This document shows positions 23,528-31,611 of a DNA stretch of 64,000 nt, one piece after another. A model generated the notes under the pieces. That model made no database searches and was not told the DNA's origin. It was given only the letters and a program-made list of their open reading frames with translations. Position 1 is the stretch's first letter, and each line of letters opens with the position of its first letter. The translations under genes were made by a program, and so were the position numbers. The stretch is from Bacteroidetes bacterium UBA7662 (GTDB lineage Bacteria; Bacteroidota; Bacteroidia; UBA7662), in contig DLHS01000005.1 of the NCBI GenBank assembly GCA_002483345.1, positions 337,064 through 401,063 on the forward strand. The letters run 5' to 3'.

Positions 23528-24412
23528 ATGATACAACGAAATATAGCGAAGATAAACACCCATTCCCTCCACCCCGGTTTTTTGGGGAAGGGACATCTGG
23601 CGGCAGCCATACTGGATGGTAATTCATTTACACAAACCGATCCTTTTATATTGTTGATGGACGACCAGTTGGACTTACCGGGCGGTCCTCCGGTAGGTGG
23701 GCCACATCCGCATGCCGGATTTGAAACCGTTACGCTGGTATTGGAGGGAAACGGAAAAGACTGGAAAACCGGAAGTCTGGAACTGATGACAGCAGGAAAA
23801 GGAATCATCCATACCGAGGAAATAACCTCTGAAACGAAAATGCGTATTTTACAGCTGTGGCTGGTATTGCCTCCCGGGAAAAGGTGGACGGAACCATTTT
23901 TACAGCAAATTTTACTGGAAGATGTTCCGACAAAGAAGACCCCCGGCAGTGAAATCAGGGTTTACAGCGGAACCAGTCAGGGACTGAGGTCGCCTCTTCA
24001 GAACCAAACGCCGGTCACCATCGTTGATTTTTTGCTTCACAAAAATACAGCAGCTGTACAGCAGATTCCGGCACAATACAATGGTTTTATCTATGTTACC
24101 GAAGGGTCTGTAAAAGTTGGTGAAACACACATAAAACAGGGACAAAGTGCCTGGTTTGACAGACCAGTTGCGTCGGGTGAAAGTGAAATTTCCTTCAAAG
24201 CCGGCGAAACGGGCGCACGTTTGCTGTTTTATGCCGGAGAGTCTCAAAATGCCCCGATAGTAAGCTATGGCCCCTTTATCGGAGACACATCTGCAGATAT
24301 CACCAGGTTGTACCAGGAGTACCGGCAAGGTAAAATACCCCATCTGAATACCCTTCCGGAGGATAGGAAGGTAAGGCATAAATACGCTGAAGGTATTGCT
24401 GCAGAATTATAA
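23528..24412 (+). CDS. Pirin-family bicupin protein
   Basis: A 294-residue cupin protein. The N-terminal cupin has the metal site PVGGPHPHAGFETVTLVLEG (here PHPHAGFETV is the diagnostic stretch), followed by a second His/Glu site GKGIIHTEE, as in pirins and quercetinase-like YhhW. The C-terminal cupin is degenerate (VTEGSVKVGETHIKQGQSAWF). Pirins can act as quercetin dioxygenases or transcription co-factors. It lies 37 bases after doxX; co-regulation by HxlR is likely. Confidence 0.92.
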   Translation: MIQRNIAKINTHSLHPGFLGKGHLAAAILDGNSFTQTDPFILLMDDQLDLPGGPPVGGPHPHAGFETVTLVLEGNGKDWKTGSLELMTAGKGIIHTEEITSETKMRILQLWLVLPPGKRWTEPFLQQILLEDVPTKKTPGSEIRVYSGTSQGLRSPLQNQTPVTIVDFLLHKNTAAVQQIPAQYNGFIYVTEGSVKVGETHIKQGQSAWFDRPVASGESEISFKAGETGARLLFYAGESQNAPIVSYGPFIGDTSADITRLYQEYRQGKIPHLNTLPEDRKVRHKYAEGIAAEL

Positions 24413-24438
24413 GGATGCTGCTACCGGAGCCACCGGAG

Positions 24439-24548
24439 AATTCAATATTCAACATTCAAAATTGTTGCCGGAGCCCGGAAAGTCTTGCTTTCCGGGCTCC
24501 GGTTTTTATCAAAATCAATTTTGAATCTTAAATTTTGAATGTTGAATT
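24439..24548. repeat. Heptad-phased inverted repeat enclosing a GC-rich hairpin
   Basis: The left arm 24439-24463 reads ATTCAAT ATTCAAC ATTCAAA ATT. The right arm 24517-24548, reverse complemented, reads ATTCAAC ATTCAAA ATTTAAG ATTCAAA ATT. The last 24 bases of this reverse complement are identical to a segment of the arms of the suf-operon element. Here no protein gene lies between the arms; instead a terminator hairpin fills the 53-base interior. It appears to be an ORF-less relative of the 19061-19574 element. Confidence 0.8.
24468..24507 (+). terminator. Strong terminator after pirin gene
   Basis: A perfect 15-base stem CCGGAGCCCGGAAAG / CTTTCCGGGCTCCGG (24468-24482 / 24488-24502) with a 5-base loop and a TTTTT tail. 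It lies 55 bases after the pirin stop and inside the AT-rich inverted repeat at 24439-24548. Confidence 0.85.
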
Positions 24549-24592
24549 AAAAGGAGCGTTCAAAAGAACTCCGCCAATCCCCGGCAAAAGCC

Positions 24593-24642
24593 CAATCTGG
24601 AATCCCGTAGTAACGGTATCTTATAGATTTGAAACCTGGAAC
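24593..24642 (-). repeat. Reverse-oriented heptad units
   Basis: Two fragments in reverse orientation: 24593-24604 (reverse complement ATTCCAG ATTGG) and 24626-24642 (GTTCCAG GTTTCAA ATC). They show the same 7-base phase as the other intergenic arrays. They sit directly beyond the 3' end of the DUF2147 gene. Confidence 0.5.
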
Positions 24643-24648
24643 CCGGCA

Positions 24649-25170
24649 CTAACGGACCCGTTTCCAGAATTGTTTTTTGTACATACGGCCATAAGCCACT
24701 TCCACCCACAACTCATCGGCTTTGGGTATGCTGATATTACAATTGTATACCCGGCCGTTTTCCAGATCCAGGTATTCGCCGTTTACGAAGCGGTTGCCGA
24801 GCGGCGCTACTTTTTCTACAATCACTATGCCCATCATAGGGGCGTTTTTGCGTTTGTCGTCACGGGGGCAGAGTTCACATTTTTTCATGTGGGCGAATCT
24901 ACTGCCTGCCGGGTAGCCTTTCAGTGTACCACGGAGTTCTCCATTCACCATTTTGACGTCTACCAACATCCAGGGTTTTCCGTCACGCGGATCGGGAACG
25001 AGCCAGGTACCGGTCGGGTCGTATTTTGGGCCTTGGGGGCTTATGATCTCACAATTGTCGCTGGCCGGGGACTCCGAAACCCATGACAATGGCGAAAACA
25101 CCGATGTAAGCGGATGATACGCTGCTGCGCTCATCAGCACCCAGGAGAGTGCTAAAACGAATATTTTCAT
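24649..25170 (-). CDS. Secreted DUF2147 family protein
   Basis: A 173-residue exported protein with signal peptide MKIFVLALSWVLMSAAAYH. The DUF2147 pattern is present: DPTGTWLVPDPRDGKPWMLVDV, the Cys-x2-Cys in MKKCELCPRD, MMGIVIVEKVAPLGNRFVNGEYLDLENGRVYNCNI (key segment GEYLDLENGRVY) and the C-terminal Trp-x-Arg (FWKRVR). The family is a periplasmic lipocalin-like fold of unknown function. Its start overlaps the stop of the upstream exonuclease gene as ATGA. Confidence 0.85.
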   Translation of the reverse strand: MKIFVLALSWVLMSAAAYHPLTSVFSPLSWVSESPASDNCEIISPQGPKYDPTGTWLVPDPRDGKPWMLVDVKMVNGELRGTLKGYPAGSRFAHMKKCELCPRDDKRKNAPMMGIVIVEKVAPLGNRFVNGEYLDLENGRVYNCNISIPKADELWVEVAYGRMYKKQFWKRVR

Positions 25171-25739
25171 TTGCTTTTTTTAATCCTCACCACATCTTCA
25201 AGGGGTACTTCATTGTGAGCTTTAACATGAGCGACCCAACCTTCCAGGTGAGGAAAAAGGAGCTCAAAAATGGCTGCCGTCGCGAGCGCATCCCCCAGAG
25301 CCCGGTGTCGGTTTTCAATGGTAATGCCAAGTCCTTCAGCCAGACGACCAAGGGAGTAGGAGGGTTGTTCAGGGATGAATTTCCTGCTTTTTTTCAGGGT
25401 ACAAAGTCTCGGAGCTTCCAGTTCGTAACCCACTTCCATCAACTCGTGTTTAAGGAAATTGTAATCAAAATTCACATCATGGCCTACAATGACACAACCT
25501 GCTATCTCCCGCCATATTTCATGCGCCTTTTCGTGGAAATGAGGAGCTTCCTCTACCATTTCTTCGGTAATTCCGGTGAGCTCAACGACAAAAGGTGGAA
25601 TTGGCACGCCAGGCTTCAGCAAACTGCTCCAGGTTGATAAAATCTGCCTGCCATCGTGTTTGACAATGGCAAGTTCCATGATGCGGTCGGCTGGGTATTT
25701 ACTGCCGGTGGCTTCGATATCAATGACTGCGTATAACAA
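25167..25739 (-). CDS. DnaQ-like 3'-5' exonuclease (DEDDh family)
   Basis: A 190-residue exonuclease domain. Exo I is YAVIDIEATG (Asp/Glu metal ligands), Exo II VIVGHDVNFDYNFL, and Exo IIIe HRALGDALAT with the catalytic His, so it is DEDDh. Such proteins are the proofreading epsilon-like or RNase T-like group; the short form with nothing fused could act on DNA or RNA. The TTG at 25739 gives the family-typical start MLYAVIDIEATG; an in-frame ATG at 25784 would add 15 residues (MFIKLHL...). It overlaps DUF2147 by 4 bases. Confidence 0.85.
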   Translation of the reverse strand: MLYAVIDIEATGSKYPADRIMELAIVKHDGRQILSTWSSLLKPGVPIPPFVVELTGITEEMVEEAPHFHEKAHEIWREIAGCVIVGHDVNFDYNFLKHELMEVGYELEAPRLCTLKKSRKFIPEQPSYSLGRLAEGLGITIENRHRALGDALATAAIFELLFPHLEGWVAHVKAHNEVPLEDVVRIKKSK

Positions 25740-25759
25740 GCCGTAAAAATAAGCTGGAA

Positions 25760-25780
25760 TTATTAAATGAAGCTTAATAA
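25760..25780. promoter_or_regulatory. AT-rich dyad upstream of pstS
   Basis: TTATTAA-N7-TTAATAA (25760-25780) is a perfect 7-base inverted repeat in the gap between the divergent exonuclease and pst genes. It is a candidate binding site for a phosphate regulator; no canonical Pho box consensus could be confirmed by eye. Confidence 0.4.
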
Positions 25781-25822
25781 ACACAATTCAGTTTTTATGC
25801 GGATGCCTCGCTATTTTTGAGC

Positions 25823-26758
25823 ATGCGGATGCTGTTTTATGCTGGGTTGATTTGTTTGCTGACGGGTTGCCTCGATCAGGCGAAATACCGGGCTCAGTAT
25901 GTCAAAATTGACGGTAGTAGTACTGTTTTCCCTATTACGGAGGCTATTACGGAAGATTTTTATGCCGCCAATCCCGGCTACAAAGTAGTGGTGGGTGTGT
26001 CAGGTACCGGTGGTGGTATCCGCAAATTGTGCCGGGGAGATATCGACCTTTGTAATGCATCGCGGCCGATTGAGGAAGGTGAAATGAACGCTTGCCAAAA
26101 GGTGGGACTCGAAATAATAAGCCTTCCCGTGGCTTTTGACGGCATTGTGATAGCCGTTCCCAACGCTAACCACTGGGCAAAAGACATCCGGGTGAGTGAA
26201 CTCCGGCGCCTTTGGGAGCCAGCCGCCCAGGGAAAAAAATTCAAATGGAAAGATCTTCGTCCTGAATGGCCGGATGAGCCGGTGAGTCTGTTTGGAGCCG
26301 GTAGCAGTAGTGGTACCTATGATTTTTTTACAGAGATGGTGACCGGTATCCCGCGATCAAGCCGGGGGGATTATTCATCGAGTGAAAGCGATAACATAGT
26401 CGTACAGGGACTGTTAGGATCTGCTGGCGGCATCGGATATTTTGGCTATACCTATTTTCTTGAAAATGAAGGCCGATTGAGGGCTTTACCGGTAATTAAT
26501 GACCTTGCAGGAGGGATTACCGCTGTGGGGCCTTCTGATGAAACCATTGCAGATGGTAGTTATCAGCCTTTCCGGCGGACTCAATTCATGCTTGTAAGTA
26601 ATAAATCACTTGAAAGAGAAAACGTCAGAAAGTACCTTGATTATTACTACAGCCGTATCGAACAATTGGCCAATGAACTGCATTTTGTGCCATTACCGCC
26701 AGCAGCATACCAGGAGGTGCGTGCCTGGTTATTAAATTACTCACCCCCCAAACCATGA
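25823..26758 (+). CDS. pstS: Phosphate ABC transporter substrate-binding lipoprotein PstS
   Basis: A 311-residue lipoprotein (lipobox LLTG-C, Cys16) of the PBP-like PstS family. It binds phosphate at the inner-membrane or periplasmic face for the PstCAB importer. Diagnostic segments are KIDGSSTVFPITEAI, GVSGTGGGIRKLCRGDIDLCNASRPI, FGAGSSSGTYDFF and GGIGYFGYTYF. The ATG at 25823 gives the expected short lipoprotein signal; an upstream TTG (25817) and downstream ATG (25829) are alternatives. It overlaps pstC by 4 bases. Confidence 0.95.
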   Translation: MRMLFYAGLICLLTGCLDQAKYRAQYVKIDGSSTVFPITEAITEDFYAANPGYKVVVGVSGTGGGIRKLCRGDIDLCNASRPIEEGEMNACQKVGLEIISLPVAFDGIVIAVPNANHWAKDIRVSELRRLWEPAAQGKKFKWKDLRPEWPDEPVSLFGAGSSSGTYDFFTEMVTGIPRSSRGDYSSSESDNIVVQGLLGSAGGIGYFGYTYFLENEGRLRALPVINDLAGGITAVGPSDETIADGSYQPFRRTQFMLVSNKSLERENVRKYLDYYYSRIEQLANELHFVPLPPAAYQEVRAWLLNYSPPKP

Positions 26759-27642
26759 AAAGGAAAGGGGAGTGGTTTATAGAACGTTTGCTACAGGCTG
26801 CAGCCTGGCTAACGGTTGGGATTACCCTTTCTGTGGTGCTGGTGTTGGTCTGGAATGCTGCCGGTTTTTTCCGGGAGGTCTCTGTCTGGGAGTTTATAAC
26901 CGGAACCAGCTGGACACCTCTTTTTTCAGAAAAAAACTATGGCATATTGCCCTTGCTGAGTGCTACCCTGCTCACATCGGTCATTGCTTTGCTGGTAGCT
27001 TTGCCGCTCGGGCTGTTCATCTCTATCTATCTGAGTGAATTTGCACCCAAAGAACTGCGGCAGCTGGCTCGTCCGGCGCTGGATTTGTTATCGGCGGTGC
27101 CTACGGTCGTTTATGGCTTTCTGGCCCTTGTTTTTGTAACACCCGCTTTGCAGTGGTTTTTCCCTGGCATAGAAACTTTTAATGCTTTGTCGCCGGGACT
27201 CGTCATGGGATTTATGATACTGCCCATCATTACCAGTATCAGTGAAGACAGCATGCGGAGTGTACCTGCCAATCTCCGGGAAGCCGCATTGGCTTTAGGC
27301 TCCAGCAAATGGCAGGTAGCCTTGAAGGTAGTGCTGCCGGCAGCCTTTTCCGGAGTTACAGCTTCGGTCTTACTGGCCTTTTCAAGGGCTTTGGGTGAAA
27401 CCATGATTGTAGCCATTGCAGCAGGTCAGCAGCCTGCACTTACGTTTAACCCAACGGTTGCCATACAAACGGCTTCTACCTACATCATCCAGGTGAGCCT
27501 GGGAGATGTGTCACAGGCTTCAATAGAGTATAAGACCATTTTTGCCGTCGGATTAAGCCTGTTTCTGCTCACGTTCACCCTCAACAACCTCAGTTTCTGG
27601 CTGCGGTCACGTTTCAAAAACCGTCAAAAATCGATTAGCTGA
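26755..27642 (+). CDS. pstC: Phosphate ABC transporter permease PstC
   Basis: A 295-residue integral membrane protein with about six transmembrane helices and the inner-membrane EAA loop REAALALGSSKWQVALKVVLPAA. The conserved segments SVPTVVYGFLAL-type (LLSAVPTVVYGF) and FSRALGETMIVAIAAG are typical of PstC. It pairs with PstA to form the phosphate channel. The ATG overlaps pstS as ATGA and the stop overlaps pstA as TGATG. Confidence 0.95.
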   Translation: MKRKGEWFIERLLQAAAWLTVGITLSVVLVLVWNAAGFFREVSVWEFITGTSWTPLFSEKNYGILPLLSATLLTSVIALLVALPLGLFISIYLSEFAPKELRQLARPALDLLSAVPTVVYGFLALVFVTPALQWFFPGIETFNALSPGLVMGFMILPIITSISEDSMRSVPANLREAALALGSSKWQVALKVVLPAAFSGVTASVLLAFSRALGETMIVAIAAGQQPALTFNPTVAIQTASTYIIQVSLGDVSQASIEYKTIFAVGLSLFLLTFTLNNLSFWLRSRFKNRQKSIS

Positions 27643-28538
27643 TGAAATCCCCTTTTGGCAATCTTTTTACACTCTTTGAGCGTTTCGATAGCTGGGTTGA
27701 CCGTGTACGCCGGGGTGGTTTTGCTATTTACGGGCTTATTTTCACGGTCGGCGTGGTATTGTTTATACTCGGATTGTTTGCCTATATCACTTTTGCCGGC
27801 CTGCCACGTCTTAACATGGGATTTTTCACGGGTTATGCTTCCCGTTTACCAGAACAGGCTGGTATTTTGCCGGCATTTCTGGGAACTTTGTGGGTCATGG
27901 GGCTGGTACTGCTCATCAGTTTTCCGGTAGGCGTTGCCGCGGGGATTTATCTGGAACTATATCAGAAACCAGGCCGCTGGAGCAGATTGCTGGAGGTGAA
28001 TATTACCAATCTGGCGGGTATACCATCTGTGATTTACGGTTTGTTAGGTTTGCAGTTTTTTGTGCGGGAGATGGCGTTGGGGGAGAGTATACTTGCTGCT
28101 TCGCTGACGCTTTGTCTGCTTATTTTACCATTGGTCATTGTGAGTACACGGGAATCTTTGCGGATGGTACCCGCTGGTATCACGGAAGCTGCTTATGCCT
28201 TAGGGGCTACCCGCTGGCAAGCCATCTGGTTTCACGTACTGCCCTTGTCGTTTCCCGGAATAGTTTCGGGGGCCTTGCTTGGGGTAAGCCGGGCCATAGG
28301 TGAAGCATCGCCTTTGTTAGTGCTGGGGGCGGTGGCCTTCGTGCCGTTTAGTCCGGGCTCGGTCTTTGATTTTTTCACCGTTTTGCCGGTGCAGATATTT
28401 TTCTGGGCAACCAAACCGCAGGCAGCCTTTCTGGTAAATGCAAGTGCCGCTATCCTGGTTTTGCTGGTGCTTACCCTTTTGTTGAACCTGATCGCCATGC
28501 GTTTGCGCGAACGCTGGCACAAACGTATTGAAGCCTGA
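27642..28538 (+). CDS. pstA: Phosphate ABC transporter permease PstA
   Basis: A 298-residue membrane protein with an EAA loop ITEAAYALGATRWQAIWFHVLPLSFPG (in part TEAAYALGATRWQ) and the PstA segments NLAGIPSVIYGLLGL and GVSRAIGEASPLLVLGA. It begins at the last base of pstC and ends by sharing one base with pstB. The tightly packed order C-A-B indicates a co-translated transporter complex. Confidence 0.95.
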   Translation: MKSPFGNLFTLFERFDSWVDRVRRGGFAIYGLIFTVGVVLFILGLFAYITFAGLPRLNMGFFTGYASRLPEQAGILPAFLGTLWVMGLVLLISFPVGVAAGIYLELYQKPGRWSRLLEVNITNLAGIPSVIYGLLGLQFFVREMALGESILAASLTLCLLILPLVIVSTRESLRMVPAGITEAAYALGATRWQAIWFHVLPLSFPGIVSGALLGVSRAIGEASPLLVLGAVAFVPFSPGSVFDFFTVLPVQIFFWATKPQAAFLVNASAAILVLLVLTLLLNLIAMRLRERWHKRIEA

Positions 28539-29299
28539 TGTATAAAATTGAAACCAACGACCTCAACTTCTTTTACGGCAATAACCAGGTACTCCACCGG
28601 GTAAGCCTCGGCATAGAACCCCGTACCGTAACAGCCCTGATTGGACCTTCAGGCTGTGGAAAGTCAACTTTCCTGCGGGTACTCAACCGCATGAACGAAC
28701 TTGTACCGAATGCCCGCCACGACGGCCGGGTGCTCATCGACAACAAAGACATCTACGACCCAAGTGTCGACCTCTACGATCTCCGGAAACGAGTGGGCAT
28801 GGTGTTTCAGAAACCGAATCCTTTCCCCAAGTCAATTTTCGAGAATGTTGCCTTCGGGCTGCGCATCAAGGGGGTTACCCACCGGAAATTCATTCAGGAA
28901 AAGGTAGAAAGAACCCTCCGGCAGGTTTTTTTGTGGGAGGAGGTAAAAGACAACCTCCACAAGTCTGCCCTTATACTGTCGGGCGGGCAACAGCAACGCC
29001 TATGCATTGCCCGGGCCCTGGCAGTAGAACCCAGCATACTGCTGATGGATGAGCCGGCCTCTTCCCTCGATCCTATCAGCACTGCCAAACTGGAAGAGTT
29101 GGTGTACGAGCTCAAACAATCGTATACCATCGTCATTGTAACCCACAATATGCAGCAAGCCTCCCGCACCAGCGACAAAACAGCTTTCCTCTACAAGGGG
29201 ACTCTGGTGGAGTACAGCGACACCACCACTTTTTTCACCAACCCCAGCAACGAAAGCACACAGAATTACATTACTGGCAGGTTTGAGCAACCAGGATAG
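28538..29299 (+). CDS. pstB: Phosphate ABC transporter ATPase PstB
   Basis: A 253-residue ATPase. Walker A is GPSGCGKST, the signature LSGGQQQRLCIARALA, Walker B SILLMDEPASSLDP and the H-loop VIVTHNMQQASRTSD, exactly in the PstB arrangement. The FYGNNQVLHRVSL N-terminus is also typical. It energises PstCA. PhoU follows after a 95-base gap that holds its own -7 box. Confidence 0.97.
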   Translation: MYKIETNDLNFFYGNNQVLHRVSLGIEPRTVTALIGPSGCGKSTFLRVLNRMNELVPNARHDGRVLIDNKDIYDPSVDLYDLRKRVGMVFQKPNPFPKSIFENVAFGLRIKGVTHRKFIQEKVERTLRQVFLWEEVKDNLHKSALILSGGQQQRLCIARALAVEPSILLMDEPASSLDPISTAKLEELVYELKQSYTIVIVTHNMQQASRTSDKTAFLYKGTLVEYSDTTTFFTNPSNESTQNYITGRFEQPG

Positions 29300-29370
29300 C
29301 ACTTTCTCTCAACTGAAATTGTCTTATCGTTAATTCCCGTATCCTCGTTACATACCTTACCGCTTCCGTT

Positions 29371-29378
29371 TAACTTTG
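29371..29378 (+). promoter_or_regulatory. -7 box of a phoU promoter
   Basis: TAACTTTG is an exact TAnnTTTG match 16 bases before the GTG start of phoU. Its presence in the pstB-phoU gap suggests phoU can be transcribed independently of pstSCAB. A convincing -33 TTG at the right spacing is not seen. Confidence 0.4.
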
Positions 29379-29394
29379 CTGAAATATCATCGCT

Positions 29395-30063
29395 GTGAAT
29401 CAACTGTCTGTAGAACTGCTGCAACTTAAAACCGCTTCTCTTGAAATGGCTGAACTTGTCCGAGGACAGGTGGCGGGAGTATTGCAGGCGGTTTCTACTT
29501 TCGATCACAGCCTCATTGAAGAAATAGAATTGGGAGAAAAGCAGGTAGATACGTTGGATTTGCGTATTGAACGCAAGTGTGAGCAGATACTCGCCCTTTT
29601 TTCACCTGTAGCACGTGACTTACGGTTTGTTTTTGCCACCAATAAAATTATCTCCGACTTCGAAGGTATCAGCGACAATGCGCATGCGATTGGTAAATAC
29701 CTGCTTGAAACACGCAAAGCCTTTACAGCCGATCAACTGAAAGCCCTTGAATTTACGGCTATGTCGAACCAATTGCTTACCATGCTCGATGCGACCCTGC
29801 TGGCACTCGACGAGGAATCGGTAGACCGGGCCAACGCCGTGATGCGGCTCGAAAGTGAACTGGATCGGATCAATCTGGCAGCCAACCGCACCATAGCGAA
29901 AATGGCCGCTGCATGCAAAACAGAGCGGGAAGCCCACGATATCATCAATCTGCTGACGATCATCCGTAAAATGGAAAAGATAGGTGACTATCTGACCGCC
30001 ATCGCAGAACGCATTATCTACTTCATCGAAGCCAGAATCGTAAAACACCGCCAGGCTTCCTGA
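29395..30063 (+). CDS. phoU: Phosphate signaling complex protein PhoU
   Basis: A 222-residue protein made of two three-helix bundles. Each has the PhoU metal-binding E/DxxxD signature: EKQVDTLDLRIERKCEQIL in the first and RLESELDRINLAANRTI in the second. Also visible are ARDLRFVFATNKIISDFEGISDNA and the C-terminal RKMEKIGDYLTAIAERIIYF. It represses phosphate signaling and uptake through the Pst complex. The start is a GTG at 29395; no ATG is available upstream. Confidence 0.95.
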   Translation: MNQLSVELLQLKTASLEMAELVRGQVAGVLQAVSTFDHSLIEEIELGEKQVDTLDLRIERKCEQILALFSPVARDLRFVFATNKIISDFEGISDNAHAIGKYLLETRKAFTADQLKALEFTAMSNQLLTMLDATLLALDEESVDRANAVMRLESELDRINLAANRTIAKMAAACKTEREAHDIINLLTIIRKMEKIGDYLTAIAERIIYFIEARIVKHRQAS

Positions 30064-30066
30064 TTA

Positions 30067-30226
30067 ATTCCGGATTTCAGGTTCAAAATTTCAAACTTTA
30101 TTTAAACCTTGTTAAGGTTTAATTCCGTTTGTTTACATGCTTCTTTCATTCTTTCTGTCGACCAGGCGTTTGTTTAGTGCAGAAACTATCTGTACAAAGA
30201 ACAATCTTGAATTTGAAACCTGAAGT
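30067..30226. repeat. Heptad-phased inverted repeats flanking a hairpin, phoU/SDR gap
   Basis: Left 30067-30094 reads ATTCCGG ATTTCAG GTTCAAA ATTTCAA. Right 30203-30226, reverse complemented, reads ACTTCAG GTTTCAA ATTCAAG ATT. Between them is the hairpin AAACCTT-GTT-AAGGTTT (30104-30120). The arrays fill the gap between two convergent genes and end 0-3 bases from each stop codon. Confidence 0.65.
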
Positions 30227-31078
30227 TTAATCCTTTTTGGGTTTCATCAGCTGAAAGAAGCCCCGGAGTTGTTCGCGGGGTAGCATATTGGCAAACATAT
30301 TGAACTGGCCAGCCTGAAGCCGTTCTCCGCCGTCGATGGTGATACATTCACCGGTGATGTAGTCGCTCATATCACTCATCAGGTAGATGGCCAGATTGGC
30401 CAGCTCCTCATGTTTGCCGTAACGACCTGCAGGAATACGTTTGAGGTATTTTTCTTCAATACTTTTGTCAGGCAGCAAACGAGTCCAGGCGCCTTCAGTA
30501 GGGAAGGGTCCGGGCGCAATGGCATTGAGACGAATGCCATATGTGGCCCACTCCATGGCCAATGAGTTGGTCATGGCATATACGCCGGCTTTGGCGCAGG
30601 CACTGGGAAGTACAAAAGCGGAGCCGGTTTCGGTGTAAGTGGTTACGATGTTGATGACAGTCCCCGACTTTTTGGCTGCTATCAGCGCCTTACCGAAATG
30701 CTGGGTACAGTTGAAACTGCCCTTAAGCACGATGTCGATGACTGCCCCGAAAGCATTCGGCGACAAATCCTCAGCAGCCGATAAAAAGTTACCGGCCGCA
30801 TTGTTTACCAGTCCGTTGATTATGCCAATCCGGCTTTGCAGACGAGCAAACAGTTGGCCAACCGCCTCATGGTCGCGTACATCGCAGACTTCATAAACCG
30901 CTTCGTGGCCTATTTCCTGGATGGCTGTCTGTAATTTGGCTTCGTTGCGACCACAAATGGCCACTTTGGCGCCGTGAGAGGCGTAATGTTTCGCCATGGC
31001 AAGGCCAAGGCCACTGCCTCCGCCTGTGATGAGTATGGTTTTGCCGGAAAGGGTATCGTTTGTGAACATGAACATCAA
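30227..31078 (-). CDS. Short-chain dehydrogenase, 2,4-dienoyl-CoA reductase-like
   Basis: A 283-residue Rossmann-fold oxidoreductase. The cofactor motif is TGGGSGLGLAMAKHYA and the NNAAGNF segment follows. The region normally holding YxxxK reads SACAKAGVYAMTNSLAMEW, so Lys is present but Tyr is replaced by Ala. This, with RLNAIAPGPFPTEGAW, is characteristic of the 2,4-dienoyl-CoA reductase (DECR) group, in which the Tyr is naturally absent. A role in degradation of polyunsaturated acyl-CoA is inferred. Start choice among M1, M2 or M4 is uncertain. Confidence 0.85.
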   Translation of the reverse strand: MMFMFTNDTLSGKTILITGGGSGLGLAMAKHYASHGAKVAICGRNEAKLQTAIQEIGHEAVYEVCDVRDHEAVGQLFARLQSRIGIINGLVNNAAGNFLSAAEDLSPNAFGAVIDIVLKGSFNCTQHFGKALIAAKKSGTVINIVTTYTETGSAFVLPSACAKAGVYAMTNSLAMEWATYGIRLNAIAPGPFPTEGAWTRLLPDKSIEEKYLKRIPAGRYGKHEELANLAIYLMSDMSDYITGECITIDGGERLQAGQFNMFANMLPREQLRGFFQLMKPKKD

Positions 31079-31162
31079 CTTAGGCAGGTAATATACGAAG
31101 CAGCAGGCATTGCAAACAGCTTGTCGACAGAATTGCGTAGCTTCAGCTTATACAAGCTTCTT

Positions 31163-31606
31163 ATGAAAAAAAAACTGGCCGTACTCTTCCTTATGAGTGT
31201 TTTCTTTTCAACAGCTCATGCCCAGCATCCCAAACAGGCGGTAGAAAGCCTGCACAGTTTTGAAACGACATCCGTAAGACTTGAAAAGGCGATTCAGGAA
31301 GCAGGCCTCAGCTTGTTTTCGAAAATTGATCACCGGGAAAATGCTCAAAATGCCGGTATGAAAATGGATTCCTGTACGGTTTTCATTTTTGGTAATCCAA
31401 AAGCCGGCACCTTGCTGATGCAGGAAAACCCGGCGATTGCTGCTGAATTGCCTCTTAAGATCACGGTTTATAAGTCCGGCATTGTTTGGTTGCTGTACGA
31501 TCAGCCCACCGATTGGGCGATCTCTTACGGCATCATCAAACAAAAAGCCCTGCTCGAAAAAATCGAACAGGGTTTAGAAGGGATTGTTACCAGAACAGCC
31601 AATTAA
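31163..31606 (+). CDS. Secreted DUF302 family protein
   Basis: A 147-residue exported protein; the ATG at 31163 begins a clean signal peptide (MKKKLAVLFLMSVFFSTAHAQ). The DUF302 fold shows FETTSVRLEKAIQEAGLSLFSKIDH, VFIFGNPKAGTLLMQENP and LPLKITVYK. It has a TATA-binding-like fold of unknown activity. Its 3' end contains the terminator of the convergent ABC-F gene. The upstream minus-strand SDR gene is divergent. Confidence 0.85.
   Translation: MKKKLAVLFLMSVFFSTAHAQHPKQAVESLHSFETTSVRLEKAIQEAGLSLFSKIDHRENAQNAGMKMDSCTVFIFGNPKAGTLLMQENPAIAAELPLKITVYKSGIVWLLYDQPTDWAISYGIIKQKALLEKIEQGLEGIVTRTAN
31541..31573 (-). terminator. ABC-F terminator located inside the DUF302 coding region
   Basis: On the minus strand CCCTGTTCGA / TCGAGCAGGG form a 10-pair stem (one G-U) with a T-rich loop, followed by CTTTTTG. 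It begins about 40 bases past the ABC-F stop codon and lies within the last codons of the convergent DUF302 gene. Confidence 0.65.
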
Positions 31607-31611
31607 GTGAT

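Noticed and set aside
25812..25819. TATTTTTG as a pstS -7 box
   Set aside because: It ends only 3 bases before the ATG at 25823, so a start at the usual distance would fall inside the gene; the dyad further upstream is a better candidate.
30067..30226. Rho-independent terminator for phoU or SDR from the hairpin AAACCTT/AAGGTTT
   Set aside because: Stem is only 7 A/T-rich pairs and the T-run is not adjacent; treated as part of the repeat family.
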